Below, piece by piece: positions 63,614-64,000 of a stretch of 64,000 nt of DNA. Origin of the DNA: Oceanospirillaceae bacterium (GTDB lineage: Bacteria; Pseudomonadota; Gammaproteobacteria; Pseudomonadales; Balneatricaceae). The notes under the pieces were generated by a model. It was not told the origin of the DNA and ran no database searches. It saw nothing but the letters and a program-made list of their open reading frames with translations. Made by a program: the position numbers and the translations under genes. The stretch lies in the NCBI GenBank assembly GCA_013215505.1, contig JABSQZ010000007.1, forward strand, positions 124,001-188,000, read 5' to 3'. Numbering within the stretch: position 1 is the first letter of the stretch; every line of letters begins with the position of its first letter.

Positions 63614-64000
63614 TTGCAACAACCTCTTCGCCAAGCATGTCTACTGGATAATATAGCTTTAGTTTTTTTGAAAGGTCTAACGGTAAAGCCTGCTCTAGGC
63701 CACAAACTTTGAATAATGTAATCCCTTTCTTAGTTGTTAAGGACAACTGAGTACAGGAAAATTCGATATGTTGCTTGATTGGCGCTCTTTTATTTAAAAA
63801 CCAACTCTCTAAAAACGCTTCGCTAAACTCTAACTTTATACTATCTTCCAAAGGAGCATCCCACTCTTGGCTAAACCAATCCAAATTCCAACAACGCTCT
63901 TTTGTCGTGTCTAGTTCACTAATCAACTTTAATTTGACACCTCTTCTATGCCAATATTCACGCTCTATCTTGAGTTTCAATAGTGTCCTACCTTTTTTCA
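63606..64000 (-). CDS. tnsA: TnsA-like endonuclease, C-terminal part (start beyond window)
   Basis: 131 codons are open to the window edge. The segment LLKLKIEREYWHRRGVKLKL is the conserved junction between the TnsA catalytic domain and its C-terminal domain (Tn7 has a similar KLEIERRYW pattern). The catalytic residues lie outside the window. The TTG at 63980 is internal, not a start. TnsA cleaves the 5' transposon ends so that the element moves by cut and paste. Confidence 0.85.
   Translation of the reverse strand, partial: KKGRTLLKLKIEREYWHRRGVKLKLISELDTTKERCWNLDWFSQEWDAPLEDSIKLEFSEAFLESWFLNKRAPIKQHIEFSCTQLSLTTKKGITLFKVCGLEQALPLDLSKKLKLYYPVDMLGEEVVANV

Noticed and set aside
57277-64000. 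CRISPR-associated transposon
   Set aside because: No cas genes, no regularly spaced direct repeats and no CRISPR-like array are visible beside the Tn7-like module within the window.
1-64000. tRNA, rRNA, riboswitch or prophage genes
   Set aside because: No sequence with recognisable tRNA or rRNA features, no known riboswitch core and no phage structural genes were found on reading; a covariance-model scan was not possible here.

Overview
This 64 kb window looks like a chromosomal segment of a marine, heterotrophic gammaproteobacterium. The evidence is indirect: moderately AT-rich DNA, many solute importers (peptide ABC, branched-chain-type ABC, TRAP), a GcvT-fold protein related to DMSP demethylase, decayed IS1182-type elements and a Tn7-like transposition module. 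No rRNA, tRNA or other taxonomic marker was seen, so the assignment is tentative. Region 1 (1-5.7 kb, minus strand): a four-gene catabolic cluster encodes a GcvT/DmdA-like protein, a crotonase-fold protein lacking both usual catalytic glutamates, an acyl-CoA ligase and a lipoamide-dehydrogenase-type flavoenzyme cut by the window start. An Lrp/AsnC regulator lies upstream. Region 2 (6.2-13.7 kb): a LysR regulator is divergent from a peptide-type ABC importer (binding protein, two permeases, fused double ATPase) that is translationally coupled to an aspartase/adenylosuccinate-lyase-family enzyme. Region 3 (14.2-24.3 kb): a minus-strand operon carries a complete Liv-type ABC importer, a Tm-1-like (UPF0261) protein, a TIM-barrel protein of the phosphoenolpyruvate-hydrolase-like family and an SRPBCC protein. 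A plus-strand pair is divergent from it: a degenerate TIM-barrel-like protein and an AAA+ enhancer-binding-type regulator whose sensor domain is a paralog of the operon's TIM-barrel enzyme and whose GAFTGA loop is degenerate. A perfect 13+13 bp inverted repeat lies between the two transcription units. Region 4 (24.3-35.5 kb): a frameshifted LysR pseudogene, a pirin, a glycerol-type catabolic cluster (GlpA-like and second flavoprotein, FGGY kinase, DeoR regulator), three IS1182 remnants, a truncated PLP-enzyme fragment, a quinone oxidoreductase and a second LysR gene. Region 5 (37-44.4 kb): a FadR-type GntR regulator sits among a TRAP transporter (dctPMQ), a NIPSNAP protein, a 3-hydroxyisobutyrate-dehydrogenase-family enzyme and a TPP-dependent enzyme. 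Three copies of an operator-like palindrome (GTTGTCTGACAAC or GTTGTAAGACAAC) precede these units, which defines a probable local regulon. Region 6 (44.4-57.5 kb): an accessory array of small, mostly orphan genes on both strands is separated by at least a dozen copies of a roughly 100-190 bp repeat with inverted ends. It includes solitary periplasmic-binding-protein genes (two tandem-duplicated), small membrane proteins, lipoproteins, and S1-like, STAS-like and zinc-ribbon proteins. One gene-plus-repeat unit is duplicated in tandem, so the array behaves like exchangeable cassettes, although no integron integrase or attC core was recognised. Region 7 (57.6-64 kb, minus strand): a Tn7-like module tnsA(partial)-tnsB-tnsC-tniQ-tnsD with two TniQ-family targeting proteins and no Cas genes in view. 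Its tnsA-proximal end lies beyond position 64000, so region 6 may be its cargo; this is inference.
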